Shown: piece by piece, positions 44,532-53,923 of the stretch
Numbering within the stretch: the first letter of the stretch is position 1
Layout: every line of letters starts with the position of its first letter
NCBI GenBank assembly: GCA_016722505.1
Contig: JADKJH010000001.1
Coordinates: 868,001-932,000, forward strand
DNA length: 64,000 nucleotides
Direction of reading: 5' to 3'
DNA from: Holophagaceae bacterium
GTDB lineage: Bacteria; Acidobacteriota; Holophagae; Holophagales; Holophagaceae
Notes under the pieces: model-generated
Database searches by the model: none
What the model saw: the letters and a program-made list of their open reading frames with translations, nothing else
Told to the model about the DNA's origin: nothing
Translations under genes and position numbers: made by a program

Positions 44532-46343
44532 ATGGATCGAATCCGGAAAGTCTTTGAGCATGCCCTGGCAGCACATTTGCCCGGCCAGGACATCGTGATC
44601 GAACGCCCAAAAAACGGGAGCCTGGGGGATCTCACGTTCCCCTGCTTCCACGCCGCGAAAGCTTCCGGAAATAGCCCCGCGCAAGTGGCCACGGAACTAG
44701 CAAGTCAGCTCAACCTCGCACTCGCAATCGAAGGCGTCAAACTGATCGCAGCAGGACCCTATCTGAACTTGAAGCTTCAACCCGAGGCCAGGGCCGGGGA
44801 GGTCCTGGGCGGACTCCTCAGTGGCAAGCCCTATGGCGCGCATGAAAAGAATGGCCAAAAGGTCATCGTGGAGTACAGCTCCCCGAATATCGCCAAACTC
44901 TTCACCATCGGCCACCTGCGATCCACCATGATTGGCCACAACCTGGTGCAGGTTCACCGCTTCCTTGGCTATGACGTGGTGCGGCTTAATCATCTGGGGG
45001 ACTGGGGCACGCAGTTCGGAACGCTGCTGGCGGCCTACAAAGCCTGGGCTGAAACATCGAATCCAGACCTGACCCATGATTTTGATTGGGCCGCCGAGAT
45101 CCCCGAGAAGCGGCGCACGCCACTCTTCAGGCTCTTCCAGCTCTACGTGCGTTTCCACGATGAAGAAAAAGAAAATCCAGACATGCGCGAGGATGCGCGG
45201 AGATGGTTCCGTGAATTGGAGCAGGGGAGTGTAGAAGCGCGGCGGCTCTGGAAATGGTTCCGCGATATCTCACTGACGGAATTCCAGCGCATCTACGACC
45301 GTCTAGGCGTGAGCTTCGATACCCTGGAACAAGGCGAAGCCTTCTATGAACCCATGCTCGGCGCAGTGCTCCAGCGCCTATCGGACCATGGCCTGCTGAA
45401 GGAAGGCGAGGGCGGTGCCAAAATCGTGGACCTTTCCGACGTGGGCATCGAAACCCCCATGGTCGTTCAGAAGGGGGATGGCGCCAGCATCTACGCATCA
45501 AGAGATCTGGCGCAGGTCACCTACCGCAAGGAAGCCTACCTATTCGACCGTTGCATCTACGTCATCGGCGGTGAGCAGATCCTCCACATGAAACAAATTT
45601 TCGCCTGCATGGAGAAGCTCGATCCCTGGTTCAAGGGCCGCCTGACACACACGCCCTTCGGCCTTGTGCGCCTCCCCGAGGGCAAAATGAGCACGCGGAA
45701 AGGCAACGTCATCTTTTTGGAAGACGTATTGGACGAAGCCGCCGAGCGCGTGGCCGCGATCATCCAGGAAAAAAATCCAGATCTGGCCAACCAGTCTGCC
45801 GTTGCTGAGATGCTGGGCATGGGCGCCGTGATTTTCTTCAACGCCATGAATGACCGCATCAAGCCTATCACCTTCGAGTGGGACCGGGTCATCGCGCTGG
45901 ATGGCGACACGGGCCCCTACGTGCAATATGCCCATGCCCGCATCTGCTCGGTGCTCCGAAAGGCAGGGGGGGCCTGGCCGGCCATGGCCACGCCGGGACT
46001 CCACGATAGCCGTGAGACGGCGATGGTGCCTTTCCCTCCCTGCGATACGCCAAGCGATCTCAAAGGGCTGGATGCGCCTGAGGCCCAAAACCTGCTCTTT
46101 GAGCTGGCAGGGCTGCCTTCAGCCGTCCGCGTGGCCCGCGAACAGCTCATGGCCACATCCATCGCGCGGCAATTGCTAGCCATCGCCCGATCCTTCTCTG
46201 GTTTCTACACCAACTGCCCCATCCTCGCTGCTGATAATGCGCCCGAGGTCCGTGAAGCGCGGCTTGCGCTGTGTGTGGCCACGGCGCGGGCCTTGCGCCA
46301 GGGCCTGTTCCTGATCGGCATCGAAGCTCCGGAGGAAATGTGA
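44532..46343 (+). CDS. argS: Arginyl-tRNA synthetase
   Basis: Class I synthetase, 603 residues. N-terminal Add1 domain (about 1-110), HIGH motif in SSPNIAKLFTIGHLRSTMIG, KMSKS-type RKMSTRKGNVIFLED (here GKMSTRKGNV), and the C-terminal DALR anticodon-binding domain (about 470-603, RVAREQLMATSIARQLLAIA). The stop overlaps the GTG start of the GxxExxY gene. Confidence 0.96.
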   Translation: MDRIRKVFEHALAAHLPGQDIVIERPKNGSLGDLTFPCFHAAKASGNSPAQVATELASQLNLALAIEGVKLIAAGPYLNLKLQPEARAGEVLGGLLSGKPYGAHEKNGQKVIVEYSSPNIAKLFTIGHLRSTMIGHNLVQVHRFLGYDVVRLNHLGDWGTQFGTLLAAYKAWAETSNPDLTHDFDWAAEIPEKRRTPLFRLFQLYVRFHDEEKENPDMREDARRWFRELEQGSVEARRLWKWFRDISLTEFQRIYDRLGVSFDTLEQGEAFYEPMLGAVLQRLSDHGLLKEGEGGAKIVDLSDVGIETPMVVQKGDGASIYASRDLAQVTYRKEAYLFDRCIYVIGGEQILHMKQIFACMEKLDPWFKGRLTHTPFGLVRLPEGKMSTRKGNVIFLEDVLDEAAERVAAIIQEKNPDLANQSAVAEMLGMGAVIFFNAMNDRIKPITFEWDRVIALDGDTGPYVQYAHARICSVLRKAGGAWPAMATPGLHDSRETAMVPFPPCDTPSDLKGLDAPEAQNLLFELAGLPSAVRVAREQLMATSIARQLLAIARSFSGFYTNCPILAADNAPEVREARLALCVATARALRQGLFLIGIEAPEEM

Positions 46344-46807
46344 CTGAGGAGAAGGTGCAAGAAGAAAAAGATCACCACCAAGACGCCAAGACGCCAAGAA
46401 AAGATCTTTCTGAAAAAGAGGAGGCTTTGGCGGCTTCCATCGTGGATGCCGCCATTCGGGTCCACTCCACTCTTGGACCTGGGCTGCTAGAGCGGGTGTA
46501 CGAGGTTTGCCTCAAACGGGAGTTGGAGCTTCGAGGTCACACCGTCGAAATACAGACGGCTATTTCAATTGAATACGCGGGTATCCAGGTTGACGCTGGT
46601 CTAAGGCTCGACATGGTGGTGGATCACCTCTGCGTGGTCGAGCTGAAAGCGATTGAAATGATCTTGCCCGTTCACGAAGCCCAGCTCCTGACCTATCTCA
46701 AACTTTCGAAAATCAGGCTCGGGTTTCTCCTGAATTTCAACGTGAAATTGATGAAGAACGGGATTTCCAGAAGGATTCTCCAACAAATAGGAGAACAGGA
46801 CCAATGA
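46340..46807 (+). CDS. GxxExxY family protein (PD-(D/E)XK nuclease-like)
   Basis: 155 residues from GTG 46340, with GGAGG 4 bases upstream and overlapping the argS stop (ATGTGA). The name-giving motif is GPGLLERVYEVCL (about residues 54-66). The nuclease-like core follows: DAGLRLDMVVDHLCVVELKA, where Asp and E-x-K fit PD-(D/E)XK, and LLTYLKLSKIRLGFLLNFN. Residues about 11-20 (HHQDAKTPRK) are encoded by the left repeat arm, so the element is fused to the gene. Function of the family is not established; a tie to the flanking repeats is inference. Confidence 0.85.
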   Translation: MTEEKVQEEKDHHQDAKTPRKDLSEKEEALAASIVDAAIRVHSTLGPGLLERVYEVCLKRELELRGHTVEIQTAISIEYAGIQVDAGLRLDMVVDHLCVVELKAIEMILPVHEAQLLTYLKLSKIRLGFLLNFNVKLMKNGISRRILQQIGEQDQ

Positions 46808-46864
46808 TTCACCCAATTCCTAATTTTTGTTTTTCTTGGCGCTCTTGGCGTCTTGGCGGTGATT
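46370..46864. repeat. Inverted repeats bracketing the GxxExxY gene
   Basis: Left arm 46370-46402 (gatcaccaccaagacgccaa and following), right arm 46830-46864 (ttttcttggcgctcttggcg and following). The arms are reverse complements over about 30 bp with an 8-bp internal word aagacgcc. Together with the gene they form a ~495-bp unit without a transposase. Confidence 0.85.
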
Positions 46865-46883
46865 TTTTCTTTCAGGTGAATCC

Positions 46884-48533
46884 ATGACCGCATTCACTAC
46901 CAAAGACCTCGGGCCGGTACCGGCGAAGTTCATCTTCGTCACGGGCGGTGTGTTGTCCTCCTTGGGCAAGGGCATCGCGGCGGCTTCGCTGGGCGCGCTG
47001 CTGGAGGCCCGCGGCCTGAAGGTCACGCTCATGAAGATGGATCCCTACCTGAACGTGGATCCGGGCACCATGTCACCCTTCCAGCATGGAGAAGTGTTCG
47101 TCACGGATGATGGCGCGGAAACCGACCTGGATCTGGGGCACTACGAGCGTTTCACATCTGTTCCCGCCACGCGGAACCACACCATCACCACCGGCCGGAT
47201 CTACAACACAGTCATCCAGAAAGAGCGCCGCGGCGACTACCTGGGCAAGACCGTGCAGGTGATTCCGCACATCACCGATGAGATCAAGGCCACCATGCGG
47301 AAGGTCGCCAAGGATGTGGATGTCGTGCTGGTGGAGATCGGCGGCACCGTGGGCGACATCGAGAGCCAGCCCTTCCTGGAGGCCATCCGCCAATGGAAGC
47401 TGGAGGCGGGCCTCGACGCCAACATGAAGGCCAACGCCATCAACATGCATCTGACCTACGTGCCCTACATCAAGGCCGCAGGCGAACTGAAGTCGAAACC
47501 CACCCAGCACAGCGTGAAGGAATTGCGGGCGCTGGGAATTCAGCCGGATGTATTGCTCTGCCGGGCAGAACAGGAAATCCCCCGCGAGCTGAAGGACAAG
47601 ATCGCCCTCTTTTGTTCGGTTACACCGGACGCGGTGTTCAGCGGCAAGGACGCCACCAGCATCTACGAGGTTCCCCTGAACCTCCACGAGGAAGGCCTGG
47701 ATGCCAAGGTCGCGTATCTGCTTGGCCTGCCAGAGCAGGCGCCGGATCTGGCCGCCTGGAACAACCTGCTGCACCGCATCCGCAATCCCAAGGGCAGCGT
47801 GCGCATCGCGGTGGTGGGCAAGTACGTGGAATTCAAGGAGAGCTACAAGAGCCTGACAGAAGCGCTGCACCATGCTGGCTATGGACTGGAAACCCAAGTG
47901 GATCTGCAATGGGTGGAGGCCGAAGAACTAGAGAATGGTGATCCCGACTCCATTCTCAAGGATTGTGACGGCGTGCTCGTGCCCGGTGGATTTGGCATTC
48001 GCGGCACGCGCGGCATGATCGAGGCCATCCGCTATGCCCGAGAACGGAAAGTCCCCTTCTTCGGCATCTGCCTGGGGATGCAGATGGCTTCCATTGAATT
48101 CGCGCGGGATGTCGTGGGCCTTGAAGGCGCCGACAGTACCGAATTCGATGACAAACCTCGCCACAAGATCATCTTCAAGCTCCGCGAGCTGATCGATGTG
48201 GAGGAACTCGGCGGCACCATGCGGCTGGGTGCCTATGCCTGCAATCTGGAGCCTGGAAGCTTCGCGGAGCGGGCTTATGGCACCACGGAAATCAGCGAGC
48301 GCCACCGCCATCGCTATGAATTCAACCAAGCGGAGTTCCGCAAACCGCTCGAAGATAATGGCATGGCCTTCACGGGCCTGAGCCCGGATGGCACCTTCGT
48401 GGAGATCGTGGAAATCCCCGATCATCCCTACTTCCTGGCCTGCCAGTTCCACCCCGAATTCAAGAGCAAGCCCCTCGCTCCGCACCCCCTCTTCACCGCC
48501 TTCGTGAAGGCCAGCACGCTCCACAGAAAATGA
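46884..48533 (+). CDS. pyrG: CTP synthase
   Basis: Amidates UTP to CTP with glutamine. 549 residues: synthetase domain with FIFVTGGVLSSLGKGIAAAS and MDPYLNVDPGTMSPFQHGEV, then a class I glutamine amidotransferase domain from about 295 with the nucleophile in PFFGICLGMQMASIEFA and the catalytic His-x-Glu in CQFHPEFKSKP. Starts 20 bp after the right arm of the GxxExxY repeat; no other leader is visible. Confidence 0.96.
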   Translation: MTAFTTKDLGPVPAKFIFVTGGVLSSLGKGIAAASLGALLEARGLKVTLMKMDPYLNVDPGTMSPFQHGEVFVTDDGAETDLDLGHYERFTSVPATRNHTITTGRIYNTVIQKERRGDYLGKTVQVIPHITDEIKATMRKVAKDVDVVLVEIGGTVGDIESQPFLEAIRQWKLEAGLDANMKANAINMHLTYVPYIKAAGELKSKPTQHSVKELRALGIQPDVLLCRAEQEIPRELKDKIALFCSVTPDAVFSGKDATSIYEVPLNLHEEGLDAKVAYLLGLPEQAPDLAAWNNLLHRIRNPKGSVRIAVVGKYVEFKESYKSLTEALHHAGYGLETQVDLQWVEAEELENGDPDSILKDCDGVLVPGGFGIRGTRGMIEAIRYARERKVPFFGICLGMQMASIEFARDVVGLEGADSTEFDDKPRHKIIFKLRELIDVEELGGTMRLGAYACNLEPGSFAERAYGTTEISERHRHRYEFNQAEFRKPLEDNGMAFTGLSPDGTFVEIVEIPDHPYFLACQFHPEFKSKPLAPHPLFTAFVKASTLHRK

Positions 48534-48539
48534 AATTTT

Positions 48540-48690
48540 TTATCCACAGATTTCACAGATTTCACAGATTAGAAAAACTTAGTCAAGCCAAACCCAGTAC
48601 CCGCTACCCCAACACGATTCGAATGTGACCCATGTTTTTAATAATCTGTGGAATCTGTGAAACCTGATTTTTCCCTTAATCTGTGGATCC
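48540..48690. repeat. Word-like repeat pair, unit acagatttc
   Basis: Left arm 48540-48570 (ttatccacagatttcacaga and following, three 9-mers), right arm 48639-48690 (aatctgtggaatctgtgaaa ... aatctgtggat). It spans most of the pyrG-tkt gap, and the tkt start follows 33 bp later. Confidence 0.85.
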
Positions 48691-48723
48691 CATTCTTTAT
48701 CTTTCTAATCTGAGGACGCCCCC

Positions 48724-50709
48724 ATGCCAGCCACCGCCGACAAACTCGCCATCAACACCCTCCGGGGCCTCGCCATGGACGCGGTCCAGGCCGCCAACTC
48801 GGGCCATCCGGGCACGCCCATGGCGCTGGCCCCCATGGGTTATGTGCTGTGGACGAAATTCCTGCGGCACAACCCCAAGAATCCGGCCTGGCTTGACCGG
48901 GACCGCTTTGTGCTGTCCTGCGGCCACGCGTCCACGCTGCTGTACGGCCTGCTGCATCTCACGGGCTATGATCTTTCGCTGGATGAATTGAAAGCCTTCC
49001 GGCAGTGGGGCTCGAAGACACCCGGCCACCCGGAATTCGGCCATACCGTCGGGGTTGAGACGACAACCGGCCCCCTGGGCCAAGGCATCGGCAACGCGCT
49101 GGGCATGGCCATGGCCGAGCGTTGGCTGGCTGACTATTTCAACCGGCCAGGCCACGAGGTCGTGAACCACCGCACCTACGCCATCGTGAGCGATGGCGAC
49201 GTGATGGAAGGCGTGGGCCAGGAAGCCGCCAGCCTCGCGGGACATCTGGGGCTCGAAAAGCTCATCTGCCTCTACGATGACAACCACATCACCATCGAGG
49301 GCGATACGGATCTGGCTTTCACAGAAGATGTCGGCAAGCGTTTCGAGGCTTATGGCTGGCGCGTCCTGAAAGTGCTCACTGGCGAGGATCTCAACGGACT
49401 CGAATCCACGCTTCATGAAGCTACCCACGAGCCCTGCGGCAAGCCCACCCTCATCATCACACGCACCATCATCGGCTTCCCGGCTCCCAATAAGCAGAAC
49501 CACCACGATGCCCACGGCTCACCCCTCGGCAAGGACGAAATCGCCGCCACAAAAACAGTCATGGGATTCGACCCCAGCGTAGCTTTCGCCATTTCCGACG
49601 AAGCGCGGGAACGATGGGAAGTGTGCCTGGAACGCGGCGCGCTTTTCGAATTCGAATGGAATGCCCGCTTCAAGGCCTACCGTGAAGCCCATCCCAAATT
49701 GGCCGGTGACTACGAACGCTGGATGAATGGGGATTTAAATGGCGGATGGGAAGCCCAGGTGCCACTCTTCGCCGCAGGCGAAAAGATGGCCACCCGCGAC
49801 GCGTCGGGCAAGGTGATCAACGCCCTCGCGCTAGGTCTCCCGAACTTCCTGGGCGGGTCGGCGGATTTGGGACCTTCCAACAAGACGGTCATCAAAGGCG
49901 CTGCCAGCTACTCACGGCAAGTCGCGGGAAGGAATCTCCATTTCGGCGTGCGCGAGCACGCCATGGGCGCGGCTTTGAACGGCATGAGTCTGCATGGTGG
50001 ACTTCGTCCTTTCGGCGCGACCTTCCTGATTTTCAGCGACTACATGCGGCCATCGGTCCGTTTGGCCGCGCTCATGAAGCAGCCTGTCTGCTATGTCTGG
50101 ACCCACGACAGCATCGGTGTGGGCGAGGACGGCCCCACCCACCAGCCCATCGAACAGACCATGAGCCTGCGCATGATCCCGGGCCTCCACATGTGGCGTC
50201 CCGCCGACGCCAACGAAACCGCCGTGGCCTGGAAATGTGCGATGCAACGCGTAGATGGACCCAGCGCCTTCGCGCTCACGCGGCAGAATCTTCCTGTGCT
50301 GGACGTCACGAAAACAGCCAGTGCCGCAAGAGGCGGCTACATCCTGGAAGAAGGAAGCACGACCCCGAAAGTGATTCTGCTGGCCACAGGCTCCGAGGTC
50401 TCGGTGGCCATTGAGGCCCGCACCATCCTTGAATCCCAGGGCATTCCCACCCGAGTCGTGAGCCTGCCCTGCTGGGAAATCTTCAGCGCCCAGGACGCCA
50501 CATACCGAGACTCTGTCATCCCTCAAAATATCAAAGCGCGGGTCTCCATCGAAGCGGGCATAACCTTCGGCTGGCACCGCTTCATCGGCGACGGTGGGGC
50601 GTCCATCGGGCTGGACCACTTTGGCGCTTCAGCCCCAGCAGAAACCCTCTTCGAGAAGTTCGGGATCACCCCCGAGAACGTGGTCATGGCGGCAAAGGGG
50701 CTTTTGTAG
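48724..50709 (+). CDS. tkt: Transketolase
   Basis: Thiamine-diphosphate enzyme of the pentose phosphate pathway. 661 residues, full length. N-terminal domain with RGLAMDAVQAANSGHPGTPM, TGPLGQGIGNALGMAMAER and the ThDP motif SDGDVMEGVGQEAASLAGHL ... LYDDNHITIEGDT; pyrimidine domain with GVREHAMGAALNGMSLHGGL and THDSIGVGEDGPTHQPIEQ; C-terminal domain from about 530. ATG 48724 follows AGGACGCCCCC. Confidence 0.96.
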   Translation: MPATADKLAINTLRGLAMDAVQAANSGHPGTPMALAPMGYVLWTKFLRHNPKNPAWLDRDRFVLSCGHASTLLYGLLHLTGYDLSLDELKAFRQWGSKTPGHPEFGHTVGVETTTGPLGQGIGNALGMAMAERWLADYFNRPGHEVVNHRTYAIVSDGDVMEGVGQEAASLAGHLGLEKLICLYDDNHITIEGDTDLAFTEDVGKRFEAYGWRVLKVLTGEDLNGLESTLHEATHEPCGKPTLIITRTIIGFPAPNKQNHHDAHGSPLGKDEIAATKTVMGFDPSVAFAISDEARERWEVCLERGALFEFEWNARFKAYREAHPKLAGDYERWMNGDLNGGWEAQVPLFAAGEKMATRDASGKVINALALGLPNFLGGSADLGPSNKTVIKGAASYSRQVAGRNLHFGVREHAMGAALNGMSLHGGLRPFGATFLIFSDYMRPSVRLAALMKQPVCYVWTHDSIGVGEDGPTHQPIEQTMSLRMIPGLHMWRPADANETAVAWKCAMQRVDGPSAFALTRQNLPVLDVTKTASAARGGYILEEGSTTPKVILLATGSEVSVAIEARTILESQGIPTRVVSLPCWEIFSAQDATYRDSVIPQNIKARVSIEAGITFGWHRFIGDGGASIGLDHFGASAPAETLFEKFGITPENVVMAAKGLL

Positions 50710-50780
50710 GTTATTGATTCCCCCTAATGGGCTAGATTCGCTCCCGCGCTACCCTAAGCTTGGAGCACACCGGAGCGACC

Positions 50781-51614
50781 ATGGACTTCACCCAGCCCTG
50801 TACCGACCAAAGTTTCTTCCTCATCGCTGGGCCCTGTGTCATCGAATCCAGGGAGCACACGCATTTCATGTCGGCGCAGTTGCGGGATATCGCTGAAGAA
50901 CGTGGCATACCCTTCATCTACAAGAGCAGCTTTGACAAAGCCAACCGCACCTCCAAAGACAGCTACCGTGGCGTGGAGATGGAAGAGGGCCTGGACATCC
51001 TGGCAGAAGTGCGCCAGAAACTCGGTGTGCCGGTGCTCACGGATGTGCATGAAAGCCACCAGTGCGCGCCGGTGGCGGATGCTGTGGACGTGCTGCAAAT
51101 CCCGGCCTTCCTTTGCCGCCAGACGGACCTGCTGGTGGCCGCTGCCAAGACCGGCCGCACAGTGAATCTGAAGAAGGGCCAATTCCTGGCGCCATGGGAT
51201 TTGAAAAACGCTGTGGACAAGATCCGAAGCGTCGAAGGCCACGGCGACCTTTGGGTCACCGAGCGCGGCAGCACCTTCGGCTACGGCAATCTGGTGGTGG
51301 ATTTCCAGAGCTTTCCTTACCTCCGCAAGACCGGCTGCCCCGTGATTTTCGACGCGACCCACAGCGTCCAGAAACCCGGCGCCCTGGGCGATAAGACCGG
51401 TGGCGCCCGGGAGATGATACCCACCCTCGCCCGCGCGGCGGCCACGGCGGTGGACGGCTTCTTTTTCGAAGTCCACGATTGCCCCGAAAAAGCCTTCAGT
51501 GATGGCCCCAATGCCATGCAGCTTGAAGACTTCGGGCCCCTGCTGGACCAGCTGCTAGCCATCTGGAGAGTGAGCCGTGGCGCGGCGCTGGGAGACGCCG
51601 CTGGGAAGCCATGA
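50781..51614 (+). CDS. kdsA: 2-dehydro-3-deoxyphosphooctonate aldolase (KDO-8-P synthase)
   Basis: Condenses phosphoenolpyruvate and arabinose-5-phosphate to KDO-8-phosphate for lipid A/LPS core. 277 residues from ATG 50781 (CGGAGCGACC upstream). FFLIAGPCVIESREH carries the Cys of the metal-dependent class; also KSSFDKANRTSKDSYRG, VLTDVHESHQCAPVAD and IFDATHSVQKPGA. Indicates an LPS-bearing outer membrane. Confidence 0.95.
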   Translation: MDFTQPCTDQSFFLIAGPCVIESREHTHFMSAQLRDIAEERGIPFIYKSSFDKANRTSKDSYRGVEMEEGLDILAEVRQKLGVPVLTDVHESHQCAPVADAVDVLQIPAFLCRQTDLLVAAAKTGRTVNLKKGQFLAPWDLKNAVDKIRSVEGHGDLWVTERGSTFGYGNLVVDFQSFPYLRKTGCPVIFDATHSVQKPGALGDKTGGAREMIPTLARAAATAVDGFFFEVHDCPEKAFSDGPNAMQLEDFGPLLDQLLAIWRVSRGAALGDAAGKP

Positions 51615-51673
51615 CGACATGACGAGCCGCTGCATCCCGGCCGCAACCGGAAAGAGGGTTCACTACCACATGC

Positions 51674-52048
51674 TTACAATCGTTCCCGCCTAGCCCGATC
51701 TTCTTCGATTCCGGCATCCTCCTCGGCGGCCTCATCTTCCAAGGCGCTCACGGTAACGGGGCGCCCCTCTAGGCTCCAGGTGGGGCCGTCTTCCTCGAAG
51801 AACACATTCCGGGCCTCATCCCACCTGCCTTTCATGGTTTCCTCTCCGTTGAAGAAGAGGGCCTTTTTCTCCTCCGGGAACACCGCCAGCCAGAAGGGAT
51901 CCTCGTCCTCCCGCACCTTGAGCTGAAGGACCCACCAGGGCTCTGTGCGTTCCGCCGCAGTTTCCACAGCTTCCATGATGACCAGGGGAGGCGTGGTCGC
52001 CTGGCGCCGCAGGCTTTCCAGGTCGTTGATCCGCTTCATGCGCCACAT
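51674..52048 (-). CDS. Uncharacterised small acidic protein
   Basis: 124 residues from ATG 52048 (GGGG upstream; ATG 52039 and TTG 52063 are alternatives). Pattern VIMEAVETAAERTEPWWVLQ, DPFWLAVFPEEKKALFFNGE suggests a small beta-alpha domain. The last 25 residues are Glu/Asp/Arg-rich (EDEAAEEDAGIEEDRARRE). No family recognised. It lies downstream of folD in the same direction, 70 bp apart. Confidence 0.5.
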   Translation of the reverse strand: MWRMKRINDLESLRRQATTPPLVIMEAVETAAERTEPWWVLQLKVREDEDPFWLAVFPEEKKALFFNGEETMKGRWDEARNVFFEEDGPTWSLEGRPVTVSALEDEAAEEDAGIEEDRARRERL

Positions 52049-52118
52049 GGAGACCCCGTTCAAGTTCTCACGATCATTTCATAGTGTGGGACGGGCCAGG
52101 GGATAATGCCCAATCGAC

Positions 52119-52976
52119 TTATTCGACGCCCGCCGCGTAGGTCAGGTTCAGCAGCGCCATGGTGCGCGTGACTTTGCCGATGCTGTTCTTGGTGGTGTCG
52201 GTGTAGTGGATTCCCCGGGCGTCCAGGGCTTCGTAATCGAAATTGCCCTGCCCGCTGAGGTCGAAGCAGAGCGTGCCGTCCTTGATCCATTCCGTCCGGA
52301 TCTGGAATCCTGGCGCGGGCACAGCGCTGACGATGACATCCGCCAGCTTGATGAACCGTTCCAAATGTTCGGGGTTGGTATTCTGGTGGCAAAGGATCGG
52401 AGTGGCCTTCAGGTTCGCCACCATGGCCGTGAGCGGGCGGCCGATGCGCAGGGAATCGTTGATGACGAGCACCGTTTTCCCGCTCAAGTAGGTATCCCCA
52501 AAACCGCGCTTGAGTGTCTTCACCATGGCGCGGGCCGTGCATGGCGTCATGCAGCGGTGGTCGCTGCCGTCCATGCGCTTGCGGTACTTGTTCAGGTAGC
52601 CGATGTTCGTCGCATGCAGGCCTTCGATGTCCTTTTCGGGATCCACCAGGTCCATCACCTCATCATCTTTGATGTCCGCATAACGCAGCGGATAGAAGAT
52701 GAAGATGCCATGGGTCTTGTCATCCTGGTTGAGCCGGGCCACGGTCTTCACCAGTTCCATGCCGCCATCCACGCGGATGTCCTTGGCGTCGATGCCCAGA
52801 TCCTCGCAGTCCTTCATCAGCCACTTCTGGTAGACGACGCAGCCCATGTCGTCGCAGCCCAGGATCACCCCTAGGCCAGGCGAGAATCCCAATTTCACGA
52901 TGTTCTGCCGGATGAGCTGCCGATAATGGACGGCGGTTTCCTGGCAGTCAAGTTTTCCGGTGAGCACAAGCGACAT
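52119..52976 (-). CDS. folD: FolD-like methylenetetrahydrofolate dehydrogenase, divergent
   Basis: 285 residues from ATG 52976 (GAGG upstream). Two-domain FolD fold: LGVILGCDDMGCVVYQKWLM is the catalytic segment, DIEGLHATNIGYLNKYRK and HRCMTPCTARAMVKTLKRG the substrate region, GKTVLVINDSLRIGRPLTAM the NAD(P) site. The usual Tyr-x3-Lys is Tyr-x3-Leu here, and the IGRSxIVGxP motif is NDSLRIGRP. Dehydrogenase activity is likely; cyclohydrolase activity is doubtful. The symbol is given for the family. Confidence 0.75.
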   Translation of the reverse strand: MSLVLTGKLDCQETAVHYRQLIRQNIVKLGFSPGLGVILGCDDMGCVVYQKWLMKDCEDLGIDAKDIRVDGGMELVKTVARLNQDDKTHGIFIFYPLRYADIKDDEVMDLVDPEKDIEGLHATNIGYLNKYRKRMDGSDHRCMTPCTARAMVKTLKRGFGDTYLSGKTVLVINDSLRIGRPLTAMVANLKATPILCHQNTNPEHLERFIKLADVIVSAVPAPGFQIRTEWIKDGTLCFDLSGQGNFDYEALDARGIHYTDTTKNSIGKVTRTMALLNLTYAAGVE

Positions 52977-53033
52977 GGAGACCTCAGATTCCATTCTAGT
53001 GGACCGCCCGCGCTCCGGCGCAGCTTCGGCCAT

Positions 53034-53843
53034 TCAGCCCGGAATTCGGGCGTATTCAGCGGGTGTCCGCCCCACCAGGGCTTTGAAATCCTTGATGAAA
53101 TGGGCCTGGTCGAAGTAGCCCAAATCCAGGGCCAAATGCGCCCAATCCACCTTTCGATCAGCCGAAACGCGCTCCAGAGCTTCGTGCAGGCGATAGCGCT
53201 GGATCATCCACTTCGGTGCGAGGCCCACGTAATCGCCGAAAAGGCGCTGAAGGGTCCGCACCCCGAGGCCTGAGACCGCAGCCAGGTCCGAAACGCGCGT
53301 GATGGAAGGGTCCGACATGATCAGTTCCACCAAATGCGTGAGCCGCAGGACATTTTCGTCCCGTTCCGGAAGCCGTGCTCGCAGGAAGGCTTCGGCGGCC
53401 AGCATCCGAGCTTCATCGTTCCCGGGGTCGAGGGCTTGGATCTGGGCTGCCAGCGCTGCGCCTGGGTTTCCAAAGATTTTATTCAGAGGAACGATCTTGC
53501 CGGTAAGGCGTGATACAGAGAAGTCCAGAAAGGGCCTGAATCCGCCAGGTCTGAATTTCACGCCGAACACCTGCCCTTCGCCTGCCAGGGTCCGGGTGAA
53601 GCGGCCTCGTTCCAGACCCGCCACCTGGGCGGGGCGGCCCGTCTCGAACAGAAGGTGGATGCAGGGATGGTTCAACACCTCCCGGGTCACGGGAGCCTGG
53701 CCGCGCAGATCCCAGTCCACGACCCAGAAGTGCTCAAGGAAGAAGCTTAAATCGGGCGGCGGCTGATAGCGGGCATGGCGGAAGACACCGCCAGTATCCG
53801 GCGGTTTCAGCACTCCCCTCGGTTGGCCCGCTGGCTGTCTCAT
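53034..53843 (-). CDS. AraC-family transcriptional regulator
   Basis: 269 residues. The N-terminal half is of the DUF6597 sensor type (YQPPPDLSFFLEHFWVVDWD, HPCIHLLFETG, FGVKFRPGGFRPFL). The C-terminal AraC DNA-binding domain (about 165-265) has SDLAAVSGLGVRTLQRLFGD and ALDLGYFDQAHFIKDFKALV with the closing GRTPAEYAR. Divergent from the DUF3224 gene, 80 bp away, which is its likely target. Confidence 0.88.
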   Translation of the reverse strand: MRQPAGQPRGVLKPPDTGGVFRHARYQPPPDLSFFLEHFWVVDWDLRGQAPVTREVLNHPCIHLLFETGRPAQVAGLERGRFTRTLAGEGQVFGVKFRPGGFRPFLDFSVSRLTGKIVPLNKIFGNPGAALAAQIQALDPGNDEARMLAAEAFLRARLPERDENVLRLTHLVELIMSDPSITRVSDLAAVSGLGVRTLQRLFGDYVGLAPKWMIQRYRLHEALERVSADRKVDWAHLALDLGYFDQAHFIKDFKALVGRTPAEYARIPG

Positions 53844-53923
53844 CCACCTATTCCACCTGCCGTGTCGCGTTTCTACAATACCCAGGACGTGGCCCGGCGC
53901 AGGCTGGGATCACTGGAGGAAAC

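Noticed and set aside
46370..46864. Insertion sequence
   Set aside because: Terminal inverted repeats are present, but the only gene is GxxExxY, no transposase motif is seen, and no target-site duplication was recognised.
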